Shown here one piece after another: positions 23,592 through 30,812 of a DNA stretch of 64,000 nt (position 1 is the stretch's first letter; each line of letters opens with the position of its first letter). Both the position numbers and the translations under genes were made by a program. This DNA comes from DATMER01 sp031390755 (GTDB lineage Bacteria > Acidobacteriota > Thermoanaerobaculia > Multivoradales > UBA5704): positions 3,636 to 67,635 of the forward strand of contig JANMTS010000180.1 of NCBI GenBank assembly GCA_031390755.1. Direction: 5' to 3'. The notes below the pieces were generated by a model, which was not told the DNA's origin, did not search any database, and worked only from the letters and a program-made list of their open reading frames with translations.

Positions 23592-24803
23592 TCAGTCCGC
23601 CAGAACCTCGGCCATCCGCGTGAGCCCCTCTTCGAGGGTCGCGCGGGAGCAGGCAAAGGAGATGCGGATGTGTTCGTCGGAACCGAAGGCGGCGCCCGGA
23701 ACGACGGCGACCTGGGCCTTCTCCAGCAGGTACTCACAGAATTCGATCGACCCCTGGCGGCCGGGCCGGTAGGCGTCGACGACCCGGGGGAAGGCGTAGA
23801 AGGCGCCGTCCGGCGGCCGGCATTCGACGCCGGGGAGCTGGTTGAGCCGCGGCACCAGCAGCGCGCGCCGGGCCGCGTACTCCGCGATCATGGCCGGCAC
23901 GGTCGGCCCGGCGTGACGCAGGGCCTCCAGGGCGCCGACCATGGCGAACGAGGTCGGGTTGGAGGTGGCGTGGCTCTGGATCGTCTCGACGGCCCTGACG
24001 ATCGGCGACGGTCCGAGCAGGTAGCCGACCCGCCAGCCGGTCATGGCGTAGGTCTTGGAGAACGATCCCACGACCACGACGGTGTCCGGGAACTCCGCGG
24101 CGAGCCGTGCGGCGCCCGCATGGCGCAGGCCGTCGTAGACGAACCGCTCGTAGGTCTCATCGGAGATCACCAGAAGACCGCGCTCGGCGGCGGCCTCGAC
24201 GATCGTCCGCATGTCCTCTTCGAGGATGACCCCGCCCGTCGGATTGCACGGGGAGTTCACGAGGATGGCCCGCGTCCGGTCGGTGATCGCTTCGAGGATC
24301 GCTCCGGCATGGATGCGGAAACCATCCGAGCCGCAGGTCGGGACCATGACGGGCGTGCCGCCCGCGAAGCGCACCTGCTCGGGCAGGCTGACCCAGGCCG
24401 GCGACGGGATGACGACCTCGTCGCCCTCGTCGCAGACCGCCAGCGCCAGCTCGAAGAGCGCGGCCTTGCCGCCGACCGTGACCACCGACTGCGCGGGCGT
24501 CCAGGGCGCGCCATAGCGGACCCGGTAGTCGTCGGCGAGGGCGGATCGAAGCTCGGGCATGCCGCTGCCCGGCGTGTAGCGGGTGAAGCCGGTCTGAAGA
24601 GCGTGACAGGCGGCCTCCACGGCGACGGCCGGGGAGTCGAAATCGGGCTCGCCGGCGCCGAAGTCGACGACCGGCACGCCCTGGGCCTTGAGAGCCAGGG
24701 CGCGCCGGGAGACCTTGAGCGTGGCCGATTCAGCGATACGGGACGCGCGGGCGGAGAGCTTCACGGCGGGGGATCGTATCACCGCGGCCCCGTTCCGGGT
24801 CAT
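23592..24803 (-). CDS. Class I PLP aminotransferase (aspartate aminotransferase-like)
   Basis: The 403-residue fold-type I enzyme has VPVVDFGAGEPDFDSP, TRYTPGSGMPELR, NSPCNPTGGV, ISDETYERFVYDG, the PLP-lysine motif GSFSKTYAMTGWRVGY, and IRISFACS with the carboxylate-binding Arg. The pattern fits the AspB/AAT Ib subgroup, which makes aspartate or aromatic amino acids. The ATG at 24803 overlaps the upstream protease stop (ATGA). A GTG at 24764, nearer the conserved start, would give 390 residues. The exact substrate is not determined. Confidence 0.88.
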   Translation of the reverse strand: MTRNGAAVIRSPAVKLSARASRIAESATLKVSRRALALKAQGVPVVDFGAGEPDFDSPAVAVEAACHALQTGFTRYTPGSGMPELRSALADDYRVRYGAPWTPAQSVVTVGGKAALFELALAVCDEGDEVVIPSPAWVSLPEQVRFAGGTPVMVPTCGSDGFRIHAGAILEAITDRTRAILVNSPCNPTGGVILEEDMRTIVEAAAERGLLVISDETYERFVYDGLRHAGAARLAAEFPDTVVVVGSFSKTYAMTGWRVGYLLGPSPIVRAVETIQSHATSNPTSFAMVGALEALRHAGPTVPAMIAEYAARRALLVPRLNQLPGVECRPPDGAFYAFPRVVDAYRPGRQGSIEFCEYLLEKAQVAVVPGAAFGSDEHIRISFACSRATLEEGLTRMAEVLAD

Positions 24804-25654
24804 TGCGGCCAGCTCCCCCAGACGCTGCAGAGGCCGCTGTGGTCCACCGGGGACAGGGAATTCCGGACGCCGGCATAGACCGGCCCCATAGCGGAGTCGA
24901 GCGGCGGGCCGACGTGCCCGAGGCCCAGGGAGTGCCCGGACTCGTGGAGGGCCACCGACTCCAGGTCGAAGGCGGCGTCGGCGCCCAGCCACGAAAAGCC
25001 GGAGTTGTAGTAGATCTCGTTGGCCGCGGTATCCATGTAACCGTCGTGATCGACGTCCGTGGGCTCGCCGTCGGGCCCGACGAAGACGAAGGTCACGGAA
25101 AAGGCGAGGATCGTGTCGCCGCCGCCGGGGCCGCTCACGTCGTCGAAGAAGGCCGGCGGCAGGAAGCCGGCGTGGACGATGTCGGCCAGCCGGTAGTCGC
25201 CGACGCCGCCGTAGCCGAACGCGGAGTCGAAGAGATCGGGATCGGCGCCGTCGGACGGACGCTTGACCAGCATGGCGTTGCGCAGGCAGGTCTGGTCGGA
25301 CCAGGCCTTCATGGCGCGGTCGATCGCCAACTCGGCCGCTCCCGGCGCAAGACCGCTGCCGGCGAGATCCTGGCCGTCGACCAGGTAGGTGATCCGGGTG
25401 CCGTCGGCCCGGCGGCGGGCGTCGCCGGGAACCCAGCGGAACGGCTGGGAGTGGAGCCGGCTGCTCGCCCGGCCGTTTCCGGCCCCGAGAAACTCGATCT
25501 GCTCGACTCGCAGGTCCATCCACAGCGCCTTAAGCTCGCCGTTGAATTCCTGCATGGCGTGGATCGCATAGCGATCCCCTTCCTGGGCTGACCCGGAAGT
25601 CGGCGCGAAAAGCAGTCCCAGCAGGCCCACCGCGAGAACGGTATTTCTGTCCAT
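24800..25654 (-). CDS. Secreted matrixin-like (M10) metalloprotease
   Basis: The 284-residue protein has a signal peptide (VLAVGLLGLLFAPTSGSAQ) and the metzincin zinc motif HESGHSLGLGHVG (HExxHxxGxxH), followed by a Met-turn candidate SAMGPVY. Upstream, YNSGFSWLGADAAFDLESVALHE is typical of matrixin domains. It should be a secreted endopeptidase. No propeptide cysteine switch is evident. The ATG at 25654 is chosen over one at 25666 because the purine-rich stretch sits at a better distance from it. It is coupled to the aminotransferase gene by ATGA overlap, which seems functionally odd. Confidence 0.85.
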   Translation of the reverse strand: MDRNTVLAVGLLGLLFAPTSGSAQEGDRYAIHAMQEFNGELKALWMDLRVEQIEFLGAGNGRASSRLHSQPFRWVPGDARRRADGTRITYLVDGQDLAGSGLAPGAAELAIDRAMKAWSDQTCLRNAMLVKRPSDGADPDLFDSAFGYGGVGDYRLADIVHAGFLPPAFFDDVSGPGGGDTILAFSVTFVFVGPDGEPTDVDHDGYMDTAANEIYYNSGFSWLGADAAFDLESVALHESGHSLGLGHVGPPLDSAMGPVYAGVRNSLSPVDHSGLCSVWGSWPQ

Positions 25655-25825
25655 GACCTCACCCATCCTTTCAACCGAATGATTTGATTCAGATTAATGG
25701 CACGCCTGACAAGCCCGTCAGCGTAGCCCATCATCATCCATAGGTGCCGCGAAACTGGAAAAACAAGACGGTCCTCTTCAAGGCACCGCCGAAGGGTCTG
25801 TTTCCCCCATGGTATCTTGATGAGC

Positions 25826-27703
25826 ATGAAGGGACGTATCTTTTTCCGCTCCATCTTCGGGCTGGCCACTCTTTTCGCCCTCGGGCTTCCCGAAATCGCC
25901 ATTGCCCAACTGACCCTCCAGGAGAAGGCCGCGGTGGCCCTGACCGCCGACCGGACGGCCTACGAGCCCGGCCAGACGGCGCGCATCGCCGCCCGGGTGA
26001 CGATCGAGGACAGCTGGCACATCAACAGCAACACGCCGACCTTCGACTACCTGATCCCCACGAAGCTCGACCTGGAGCTGCCCGCGGGATGGCCGGCGGA
26101 GACGGTGCGCTATCCCGATCATGCGATGAAGACGTTCGCGTTCGCGGACCAGCCGCTCGCGGTCTACGACGGCTCGGTCGTGATCCTGGCCGAGGTGACG
26201 GTTCCGGCCGGCACCGCCGCCGGACCGGTGCCGCTGAAGGCCGCCCTGCGCTATCAGGCCTGCAACGACTCGCAGTGCCTGCCGCCGGTGACGACGGACG
26301 TGACGCTCGCCATGACCGTCGGACCGGGCGGTACCCCGATCGAGAGCGAGCTGTTCCGGGACGGCGCCGCCTCCGCGGCCGCTGGAACCGCCGCAACGGC
26401 GGCCCCCGCGGAGGGCGGCGGACCGTCCAATCCGGCGGCGCCCCCGGCGCCCCGCGGGCTCGGCGTGATGCTTCTCCTCGCGCTCGTGGGCGGGCTGATC
26501 CTCAACGCCATGCCGTGCGTGCTGCCGGTGCTCTCGCTCAAGGTCTTCGGCCTGGTGCGCAGCGCGGGCCACGGCCGGACCGAGGTGGTGCGCGGCGCGC
26601 TGGCCACGGCGGCGGGCATCCTGGTCTCGTTCCTGGCGCTGGCGGTCGCGGCGATCGCGGCGCGCGCCGCGGGCGCGGCGGTGGGGTGGGGCATCCAGTT
26701 CCAGCGGCCGGGCTTCGTGGCGTTCCTCGCCGTGGTGGTGGTGCTGTTCTGCCTCAACCTGTGGGGGCTGTTCGAGATCCCGCTGCCGCAGCGGCTGGCG
26801 CGGCTCGGCGGCAACGCGCCCCGCGAGGGCGTCTCCGGCCATTTCGCCTCGGGCCTGTTCGCGACGCTGATGGCGACGCCCTGCTCGGCGCCCTTCCTGG
26901 GCACGGCGGTGGGCTTCGCGCTGGCGCAGCCGACGCCGGTGATCCTGGCGATCTTCGCGGCGGTGGGGATCGGCATGGGCCTTCCTTATCTCTTGCTGGC
27001 GGTGGCGCCGGGCACGGCCCGCCTCCTCCCCCGCCCCGGCGCCTGGATGGACACGTTCAAGGGCGTCATGGGCTTCCTGCTCGCCGCGGCCGCGGTCTGG
27101 CTGTTCTACGTGCTGTCGAGCCAGGTCTCGCCGGAGCGGGTGGCCGCGATTGAGCTGGGGCTGCTGACGCTCAGCCTCTTCCTCTGGCTCCGCCACCGCA
27201 ACATGGAGGCGGGAGGCTCCAGCCTCGGCATGCGCCGGCTCGCCGAGATCGGCGTGGTCGCCGCCGTCGCCGTCACCGTGGGCATCGCGGCGGTCTCGCC
27301 GGCCGTTGGTGCAAAGAATCTGTCAGCGGATTCGTCCGCCGGCCTGATCTCCTGGGAGACCTGGGAGCGCGCCAAGGCCGAGTCTCTGGCCGCCGAGGGC
27401 AAGCTGGTCTTCGTGGACGTGACCGCGGACTGGTGCTTCACCTGCAAGGTGAACGAGCGGCTGGTTCTGGAGACGCCCGAGATCGCGGCGGCGTTCAAGG
27501 AGCACGGCGTCGTCCCCCTGAAGGCCGACTGGACGAACCGCAACGAGGAGATCGGGAAGTTCCTGGCCGAGCACGGCCGCTACGGCATCCCCTTCTATCT
27601 GCTCTACCGGCCGGGCCAGGAGCCGCGGGTTTTCAGCGAGCTGCTGACGAAGGACGGGCTGGCCGAGGCGGTGCGGGAGTCGGCGACGGTGGCGCAGAAT
27701 TGA
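25826..27703 (+). CDS. DsbD/ScsB-family protein-disulfide reductase
   Basis: The roughly 625-residue protein carries reducing power across the inner membrane. After a signal peptide, the N-terminal periplasmic domain includes YQACNDSQCLPP. The eight-helix core has the redox pair in NAMPCVLPVLSLK and ATPCSAPFLGTAVG. The C-terminal thioredoxin domain has the active site ADWCFTCKVNE and cis-Pro region GIPFYLLY. The start is uncertain: ATG at 25820 or 25826. The latter lies seven bases after TATCTT with no Shine-Dalgarno, suggesting a leaderless mRNA. It converges on rarA. Confidence 0.9.
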   Translation: MKGRIFFRSIFGLATLFALGLPEIAIAQLTLQEKAAVALTADRTAYEPGQTARIAARVTIEDSWHINSNTPTFDYLIPTKLDLELPAGWPAETVRYPDHAMKTFAFADQPLAVYDGSVVILAEVTVPAGTAAGPVPLKAALRYQACNDSQCLPPVTTDVTLAMTVGPGGTPIESELFRDGAASAAAGTAATAAPAEGGGPSNPAAPPAPRGLGVMLLLALVGGLILNAMPCVLPVLSLKVFGLVRSAGHGRTEVVRGALATAAGILVSFLALAVAAIAARAAGAAVGWGIQFQRPGFVAFLAVVVVLFCLNLWGLFEIPLPQRLARLGGNAPREGVSGHFASGLFATLMATPCSAPFLGTAVGFALAQPTPVILAIFAAVGIGMGLPYLLLAVAPGTARLLPRPGAWMDTFKGVMGFLLAAAAVWLFYVLSSQVSPERVAAIELGLLTLSLFLWLRHRNMEAGGSSLGMRRLAEIGVVAAVAVTVGIAAVSPAVGAKNLSADSSAGLISWETWERAKAESLAAEGKLVFVDVTADWCFTCKVNERLVLETPEIAAAFKEHGVVPLKADWTNRNEEIGKFLAEHGRYGIPFYLLYRPGQEPRVFSELLTKDGLAEAVRESATVAQN

Positions 27704-27709
27704 AAATCC

Positions 27710-27801
27710 TGTAGGGGCAACCCTTGTGGTTGCCCTCGGTGGATAGCGAGATTCAGGCGGGAAAATCCAAATCCAGGGCAACCACGAGGGTTGCCCCTAC
27801 A
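27710..27801. repeat. 27-bp inverted repeat between convergent genes
   Basis: The arms 27710-27736 and 27775-27801 start TGTAGGGGCAACCC and differ from perfect complementarity at one position in 27. The right arm includes the rarA stop codon. The spacer is 38 bases. It looks like a small MITE and would act as a bidirectional terminator for the DsbD-like gene and rarA. Confidence 0.75.
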
Positions 27802-29176
27802 CATCTCTCTTCTGCTTCGCGGCCTCCCGCAGCTCGCGAACCTTCTCCATCCTCTCCTTGAGCTTCGCCTCGAAGCCCTTCCCCTTCGGCTCGTAGAACC
27901 GCGTCCCCTGGAGCGACTCGGGCAGGCAGTCGAGCCCGCCCGTCCCCTCCTCGGTGTCGTGGGCGTAAACGTAGCCCTTGCCGTAGCCGAGCCCCTTCAT
28001 GAGCGTGGTCGGAGCGTTGCGGATCGACTTCGGGACCGGGTCCGCGGGCCGCTCCTCCACCGTCCGCCGGGCCGCGCCGTAGGCGGCATAGACCGCGTTG
28101 CTCTTGGGCGCCAGCGCCAGGTAGAGAACGGCTTCGGCCAGCGCCAGCTCGCCCTCGGGGGAACCGAGGCGCTGGTAGGCGTCCCAGGCCGCGAGGGTGA
28201 TCGTGAGCGCCTGGGGATCGGCGAGCCCCACGTCCTCGCTGGCGAAGCGGACCATGCGGCGGGCGAGATAGCGGGGATCCTCGCCGGCCGCGAGCATGCG
28301 GGTCAGCCAGTAGAGAGAAGCGTCGGCGTCGCTGTCCCGCAACGACTTGTGGAGCGCCGAGATGAGATTGAAGTGCTCCTCGCCGGCCTTGTCGTAGAGC
28401 AGGATCTTGCGCTGGGCCAGGCGCTGAACGGCCGCGGCGTCGATGACCGTCTCCCCGGACGCCCCGGCGTCGGCCACGGAAAGCTCCAGGAGGTTCAGGA
28501 CGCGCCGGGCGTCGCCGCTCGCGAGACCGGCGAGAGCCGCGAGAGCGTCATCGTCGGCCTCGACTCCCGAAGCGCCCAGCCCGCGCTCGGTGTCCTGAAG
28601 CGCGCGCCGCATCAATTCGATCAGATCGTCGGCCGAGTGGGCTTCGAGCACCACGACCCGGCACCGGGACAGGAGCGCGGCGTTCAGCTCGAAGGACGGA
28701 TTCTCGGTGGTCGCGCCGACCAGCACCACGTCTCCCCTCTCCACATAAGGAAGGAAGGCGTCCTGCTGGGCGCGGTTGAAGCGGTGGATCTCGTCGACGA
28801 AGAGCAGCGTCCGCCGTCCCTGGGCCTTGCGCAGCCGGACCGCCTCGGCCATGACGTCCTTGACCTCCTTGATGCCGGAGGTGACGGCCGAGAACGGCAC
28901 GAAGTGGGACGACGTCTCGGTGGCGATGAGCCGCGCCAGCGTGGTCTTCCCCGATCCCGGAGGCCCCCAGAAGATGAGCGAAGGCACCCGGTCCGCCGCG
29001 ATCGCCCGGCGCAGGAAACCGCCTTCGCCGAGCAGCTCGGCATGCCCCACCACCTCGGAGAGCGATCGGGGCCGCATGCGCTCGGCAAGGGGCGAGGGAG
29101 CGCCGGCTTCCGAGGAATCGTCTGCCCGGGGAGTCGTGGAGGTGGGTTCCTGGTCGTCGAAAAGAGTGCGAGGCAT
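27797..29176 (-). CDS. rarA: Replication-associated recombination protein A (RarA/MgsA)
   Basis: The 459-residue AAA+ clamp-loader-like ATPase acts at stalled replication forks. Walker A is WGPPGSGKTTLA, Walker B LLFVDEIHRFNRAQQDAFLP, sensor 1 LVGATTENPSFELN and sensor 2 SGDARRVLNLLE. The C-terminal tetramerisation domain (YWLTRMLAAGEDPRYLARRMVRFASEDVGLA; PKSNAVYAAYGAA) is complete. Length fits the family. The last codons lie inside the inverted repeat at 27.7-27.8 kb. Its start faces a truncated Uma2 gene. Confidence 0.95.
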   Translation of the reverse strand: MPRTLFDDQEPTSTTPRADDSSEAGAPSPLAERMRPRSLSEVVGHAELLGEGGFLRRAIAADRVPSLIFWGPPGSGKTTLARLIATETSSHFVPFSAVTSGIKEVKDVMAEAVRLRKAQGRRTLLFVDEIHRFNRAQQDAFLPYVERGDVVLVGATTENPSFELNAALLSRCRVVVLEAHSADDLIELMRRALQDTERGLGASGVEADDDALAALAGLASGDARRVLNLLELSVADAGASGETVIDAAAVQRLAQRKILLYDKAGEEHFNLISALHKSLRDSDADASLYWLTRMLAAGEDPRYLARRMVRFASEDVGLADPQALTITLAAWDAYQRLGSPEGELALAEAVLYLALAPKSNAVYAAYGAARRTVEERPADPVPKSIRNAPTTLMKGLGYGKGYVYAHDTEEGTGGLDCLPESLQGTRFYEPKGKGFEAKLKERMEKVRELREAAKQKRDV

Positions 29177-29220
29177 GGGTTGTGGTTTCCGTTCTGCGGT
29201 ATCTGCGGTATTGTAACCGT

Positions 29221-29430
29221 ATGGCTACCCGAGCCGTGGACGTCCGTCACTGGACCCGAGACGAATACGAGCAGCTCGCCGAATCCGGGGCTTTTCCGCC
29301 CGGCAAGCGGCTGGAGCTCGTGGACGGAGTCATCTACGAGATGTCCCCACAGAAAGGCCGCCACGCGGCAGGAATCCGGGGAGTGGAGGAAGCGCTAGGC
29401 CCTCACCCCCGGCCCCGGGCAGGGGGGTGA
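29221..29430 (+). pseudogene. N-terminal fragment of a Uma2-family (DUF820) nuclease
   Basis: The ORF encodes 69 residues. HWTRDEYEQLAESGAFPPGKRLELVDGVIYEMSPQKGRHAA is a good match to the first third of Uma2-family PD-(D/E)XK-like proteins (usually about 190 residues). The frame then runs into the GC-rich repeat at 29399 and stops as PHPRPRAGG. The catalytic core is missing. TATTGT lies six bases before the ATG, so the original gene may have been leaderless. Confidence 0.75.
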
Positions 29431-29434
29431 GGGC
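29399..29434. repeat. Short inverted-repeat element, copy R5
   Basis: GCCCTCACCCCC and GGGGGTGAGGGC face each other across 12 bases. The tips match those of element R3 at 30.65-30.81 kb. It replaces the end of the Uma2 gene. Confidence 0.65.
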
Positions 29435-29470
29435 TCTTCAGGCCTCGGAACCCGCCATTCCAGATCACCT

Positions 29471-30655
29471 CTAAGGCTTCTTCCTCGCTCCACCGCGCGC
29501 GACGCTCTGGAGTTTGCGCCAGATTTCGTCCTGTACCGGCGGTCGTAGGGGCGGCGGGTTCAGGCCGAAGACTCCTTCCAGGGGCGTCACCGCTCCGTAG
29601 GCGATCCGGCCGGCGGCCTTTTTCGGGTCGACCGGCAGGACTCGCGCGGCGATGGCTCCCGCCTCCTGCGCCCTCGCTCCCAGGGGGCTCTCCAGAATCA
29701 CCATGGCATAGCGGAAGCGCCGCGCTTCGGCGTCCATCCAGGACCGGCGTCCCCTCATGACGAGGACGGTTCCGGCCGGCACGTCGCTCAGCGGATCGGG
29801 GATCTGCGTGCCGGTGAACAGGATCGCCGGCCTCAGGCCATCCCCGCCAGCACCGCCATCACCTGCCGGCATCAGCAGGACGAGATTCCCGGTCATTTCC
29901 CGCCCCCAGTCGAACAGGACCACGTGCCGCACCGAGGTGCTGGCGAGTTGCGGCAGCACCGGGAAGGAGACGGTGGCCGCGGGGATCGCCGGGCCCTGGA
30001 TCACCTCGGATTGGAGCGGGAGCCTGGGGCCCGCCTCAGGCCGGCCCCAGCGGCCGGTAGGCGGCGCGCCCCAGGAGAAGGCCGGGGTGCCGTCGAGGCC
30101 GCCCTTGCGCTCCAGGGGGAGCAGGCCGCGGACGAGGCCGAAGCGGTGGCGCGGGACGATCCGCCAGTCCGAGTCGGTGCGGACGAGGGTGGAGCCGTCG
30201 CCGTCCTGGAGCACGGCCAGGAAGCCGCCGGCGCCGCGGTCGCTGCGCAGCTCGACGAGAAGACGGTTGCCGCCGGGGAGCAGGAGGGGGCCGACCTCGT
30301 AGGTGTCGAGCCGCACCGGACCGCCTGGCGGATAGCGTCCGCTGCCGATGCGGCGGCCGTTCAGGGTGAGGACGTATTCGGGGTCGGCCAGGATCAGCAG
30401 CCGCGCCCGGGCCGGAGGCTCGTTCAGGTCGAAATCGCGGACGGCGTAGAAGGCCGCGGGACTGACGTCGGTGCGGCTGCGCTCCGCCCAGATCCACTGC
30501 GCGCCGCCGGCGGGCGTGGTCATGCGGGCCCACAGCGCCGTTCCCGCGCGCGTGACCTGGCCCAGCACCCCGATGCCCAGGACGAGCAGCAGGGCGATGC
30601 GGAGCCAGGTCCGCCATCCGGGGGAGGTGCCCCCCTGGACCCCGGATGCCCTCAC
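29471..30655 (-). CDS. Membrane-anchored protein with rhamnosidase-N-like beta-sandwich
   Basis: The 394-residue protein has one N-terminal membrane helix (LRIALLLVLGIGVLG). A segment follows (AQWIWAERSRTD; ARLLILADPEYVLTLNGRRIGSG; DTYEVGPLLLPGGNRLLVELRSD) that resembles the non-catalytic N-terminal sugar-binding domain of alpha-L-rhamnosidases. No glycosidase domain follows. The start is a GTG at 30655 lying inside the arm of repeat R3, with no other candidate before the helix, so the original 5' end may have been altered. It follows the sulfatase-like gene and may be cotranscribed. Function is inferred only in outline. Confidence 0.65.
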   Translation of the reverse strand: MRASGVQGGTSPGWRTWLRIALLLVLGIGVLGQVTRAGTALWARMTTPAGGAQWIWAERSRTDVSPAAFYAVRDFDLNEPPARARLLILADPEYVLTLNGRRIGSGRYPPGGPVRLDTYEVGPLLLPGGNRLLVELRSDRGAGGFLAVLQDGDGSTLVRTDSDWRIVPRHRFGLVRGLLPLERKGGLDGTPAFSWGAPPTGRWGRPEAGPRLPLQSEVIQGPAIPAATVSFPVLPQLASTSVRHVVLFDWGREMTGNLVLLMPAGDGGAGGDGLRPAILFTGTQIPDPLSDVPAGTVLVMRGRRSWMDAEARRFRYAMVILESPLGARAQEAGAIAARVLPVDPKKAAGRIAYGAVTPLEGVFGLNPPPLRPPVQDEIWRKLQSVARGGARKKP

Positions 30656-30810
30656 CCCCGTCCCCTCTCCCGGTCCGCCCGAGTCCGCCCACCCCGGGCG
30701 AGGGGCGCCCCCGCACACCCCGAAAGCCAGGAAGACGAGCGGCAAGCCTCCCCCTCTCCCGGGGCGGGTGGGCCCGGGCGGACCGGGAGAGGGGGCCGGG
30801 GGGTGAGGGC
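30648..30810. repeat. Inverted-repeat element, copy R3
   Basis: The ends GCCCTCACCCCC (30648) and GGGGGTGAGGGC (ending 30810) continue inward through complementary CTCCCGGTCCGCCCG and CGGGCGGACCGGGAG. The interior has CGAAAGCCAGGAAG and GAGCGGCAAGCCTCCCCCT, related to R1 and R2. It occupies nearly all the space between the sulfatase-like stop and the next gene. Confidence 0.7.
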
Positions 30811-30812
30811 CG

